This document shows positions 5,050 to 6,153 of a stretch of 6,153 bases of DNA, in pieces; the stretch's first letter is position 1; each line of letters begins with the position of its first letter. This DNA is from VMSU01 sp031400755. GTDB lineage: Bacteria > Desulfobacterota > Desulfobulbia > Desulfobulbales > VMSU01. The DNA lies in contig JANNQL010000103.1 in the NCBI GenBank assembly GCA_031400755.1, forward strand, positions 1-6,153, given 5' to 3'. A program made the translations under genes and the position numbers. The notes below the pieces were generated by a model. That model was given only the letters and a program-made list of their open reading frames with translations, did no database searches and was not told where the DNA came from.

Positions 5050-5083
5050 AGATCCCTGCGTGCGGTTTTCTCGCACAAGGCTC
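5050..5083 (-). ncRNA. Group II intron domain V (remnant A)
   Basis: On the minus strand this 34-nt stretch begins GAGCC (containing the AGC catalytic triad), has the GTGCG/CGCAC upper helix and closes GGGATCT. It is the catalytic hairpin of remnant A. Confidence 0.75.
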
Positions 5084-5116
5084 CTCAGTATTGCTCGCTT
5101 CGTACAAGAGCACGCT

Positions 5117-5345
5117 TCAGGTCCAATAACCGATGATTTGGGGGCGCGGTATTCGTGCGCTGACTGCGGCGGTTCAGCCACTTGAAGACAATGCTGCATG
5201 CCTGTCGATAGAAGGCTTGCAGCATGTCGAAGTTGCCGGACACTCCGTAATAGTTGAAGTGTCCTTGCAGTTTTGCGCGCAGCTTCTCCAACACTGCCGC
5301 CGTGCCAAGCCTACAGCGCTCCTTTATGGCCCACTGTTTCATTGC
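5117..5345 (-). pseudogene. Group II intron reverse transcriptase/maturase, C-terminal remnant (A)
   Basis: From about 5345 the minus strand encodes MKQWAIKERCRLGT, then KLRAKLQGHFNYYGV, a spacer, and FKWLNRRSQR. This is the maturase (X) domain end of a chloroplast-like bacterial group II intron protein. Only about 70 residues of a normal 400-500 remain, with no RT palm. After RRSQR the open frame continues with unrelated residues to a TGA near 5085. The +1 frame instead reads RIPRPQIIGYWT and stops at 5117-5119, matching the usual 'PRPRI' C-terminus. So a small deletion plus a frame change has also hit the tail, which normally has about 15 more residues between RRSQR and PRPRI. Confidence 0.78.
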
Positions 5346-5352
5346 CATCGAG
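5342..5352 (+). repeat. 11-bp direct repeat, right copy
   Basis: TTGCCATCGAG, identical to 5006-5016, lies exactly where intron remnant A ends and the integrase fragment begins. Confidence 0.6.
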
Positions 5353-5664
5353 TCCGGGTGGGCGCCGGCCACCATGCGCATCTGCTACTCGGGCATCAAG
5401 TTCTTCTTCAAAAATGTCACCAAGCGCGAGTGGCACCTGCTCGCCCTGGCCCAGGCCAAGAGGGAAAGACGCCTCCCCGCCGTCCTTTCCAGGGATGAGG
5501 TCAAGAAGATCCTGACCAAGGTCGACGCCTTCCACAACTATGTCTACCTGATGACTGTCTACTCCTGCGGCCTCCGCCTCCAGGAGGGACTCTATCTTGA
5601 GGTCTCCGATATCGATGGAGAGCGCAAGATGATCCATGTCCATCGCGGCAAGGGCGCCAAGGAC
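5350..5664 (+). pseudogene. Tyrosine recombinase/integrase fragment, truncated at both ends
   Basis: The frame encodes ESGWAPATMRICYSGIKFFF, then RERRLPAVLSRDEVKKIL, and then SCGLRLQEGLYLEVSDID and HVHRGKGAKD. This spans the end of the N-terminal core-binding domain and the start of the catalytic domain of a phage-integrase-family recombinase, the type often found beside IS91-like transposases. The first catalytic arginine, in CGLRLQE, is present. The N-terminal half and everything after GKGAKD (normally RYVPLP and the HxxR and Tyr motifs) are missing, so it cannot be active. After GAKD the frame runs directly into a maturase fragment. Left of ESGW lies intron remnant A. Confidence 0.82.
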
Positions 5665-5667
5665 TTC

Positions 5668-5970
5668 GCCAAGTTCAAGCACCGGGTGCGAGAGCTGACC
5701 GGCAGGAGTTGGTTTGTGTCCATGGAACATCGCTACAAGAAGCTGGCGGAATACCTTCGCGGCTGGGTTGGCTACTTCGGGATATCGGAGGCATACCGCC
5801 CGATCCCGGAGATTTACCATTGGTTACGATGGCGGATACGGATGTGCTACTGGAAACAGTGGCGCCGTTGCCGGACTAAGGTCAGTAACCTCCTTCGACT
5901 CGGCACCTTCCTCAAGACGGCGATTGCTGCCGGGATGAGCAGGAAAGGACCATGGCGGCTGTCGCGGACA
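5668..5970 (+). pseudogene. Second group II intron reverse transcriptase/maturase, C-terminal remnant (B)
   Basis: In frame with the integrase piece, this encodes FKHRVRELTGRSW, then YLRGWVGYFGISEAYRPIPE, RIRMCYWKQWRR and SRKGPWRLSRT. That is the X/maturase region of a common bacterial group II intron protein. It differs in family and strand from remnant A. The RT domain is absent. Homology stops after SRT, where about 20-30 further residues (normally ending in a GL-S-L-type tail) are expected. The open frame then runs through unrelated bases to a TAA at 6049-6051, inside the minus-strand intron end that follows. Together with the integrase fragment it forms an open frame of about 265 codons, which is a chimera and should not be annotated as a real integrase. 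Confidence 0.82.
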
Positions 5971-6010
5971 TTTCTGGCCTCAGGACTTTTTGCGAGTGCA
6001 TCAAATAAGG

Positions 6011-6153
6011 ATCGGGTAGGTCAGGGGCCTCTCAGCCCCTTTCCCCCCTAAGAACCGTACTTGAAAGTTTCCCTTCATACGGCTCAAGCATTTCTGAAGG
6101 GTACCCTTATTGGGTGCCCCGGCCTTACAGCTCAAACTTTAGGCGGTCATGAC
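6011..6153 (-). mobile_element. Group II intron C, 3' end (continues past the window)
   Basis: On the minus strand 6052-6085 is a canonical 34-nt domain V: it starts GAGCCGTA, has a GAAGG/CTTTC helix with a GAAA tetraloop, and ends TACGGTTC. The AGC catalytic triad and its G-U-U partners are intact. Domain VI follows at 6011-6051, with an AGGGGC/GCCCCT stem and TGACCTACCCGAT at the 3' end, and a plausible branch-point A in TGACC. The 3' splice end is probably at 6011. The body and its protein would lie to the right. On the minus strand a frame ending V-M-T-A then TAA (6139-6141) could be the end of its protein, but too little is visible. Unlike remnants A and B, this end looks undamaged. Confidence 0.82.
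6052..6085 (-). ncRNA. Group II intron domain V (intron C)
   Basis: A perfect-looking domain V hairpin with GAGCC opening, two-base bulge, GAAA tetraloop and GGTTC closing. It is the catalytic core of the intron that extends right of the window. Confidence 0.82.

Larger units (their letters stand above)
5011..5346 (-). mobile_element. Group II intron remnant A, 3' end only (5'-truncated)
   Basis: On the minus strand this stretch carries, in natural order, the C-terminal end of a reverse transcriptase/maturase, domain V, domain VI and the intron 3' end. Domain V is at about 5050-5083: it opens GAGCC, has the GTGCG/CGCAC helix, and closes GGGATCT, the form seen in one bacterial intron class. 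Domain VI is a GGCCGG-GTAA-CCGGTC hairpin at 5024-5039. The likely 3' end is ...CTCGAT at 5011, three bases from the T-tract of the higA terminator. The whole 5' side (domains I-III and most of the ORF) is missing, so it cannot splice or move by itself. The right border is a fusion to an integrase fragment. Confidence 0.8.

Overview
The window looks like part of a bacterial chromosome, probably from a deltaproteobacterium-like (Desulfobacterota) lineage. That placement is an inference from the style of the housekeeping proteins, a tiny lysine-rich protein, and the integrase and group II intron families on the right. No marker gene settles it.

Left part (1-2650, GC-rich, all on the minus strand). 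Reading against the numbering, it starts with a 37-residue lysine-rich protein at 2537-2650. About 130 bases of strongly palindromic DNA follow (three inverted repeats, 2412-2510). Next comes a tight run of genes: a class I SAM-dependent methyltransferase, the ribosome-rescue peptidyl-tRNA hydrolase ArfB (3 nt gap), and a SprT-like/DUF2786 metallopeptidase-type protein (39 nt gap). The window then enters the first 48 codons of alanine dehydrogenase, which has its own strong ribosome binding site.

Middle part (about 2715-5008, visibly AT-richer). It holds three complete toxin-antitoxin modules of three different families. vapB-vapC (AbrB-type antitoxin, PIN toxin) runs on the minus strand. mazE-mazF and higB-higA run on the plus strand. 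vapB and mazE are divergent and share a 147-nt control region rich in repeats. The cluster closes with a clear intrinsic terminator after higA.

Right part (5011-6153, GC-rich). This is a graveyard of mobile elements. (a) The 3' end of a group II intron on the minus strand, with domains V and VI and the C-terminal end of its reverse transcriptase/maturase, is 5'-truncated and abuts the higA terminator. (b) A both-ends-truncated tyrosine recombinase on the plus strand is fused in frame to (c) the maturase-domain remnant of a second, different group II intron protein. (d) The 3' end (domains V and VI) of a third intron, on the minus strand, continues past the window edge.

Overall, a stable housekeeping operon borders a horizontally acquired toxin-antitoxin island, and the island borders decayed retroelements. 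I see no clearly new defence or metabolic system. The best candidates for novelty are the hidden lysine-rich gene, the palindrome cluster beside it, the shared vapB/mazE control region, and the methyltransferase-ArfB pairing.
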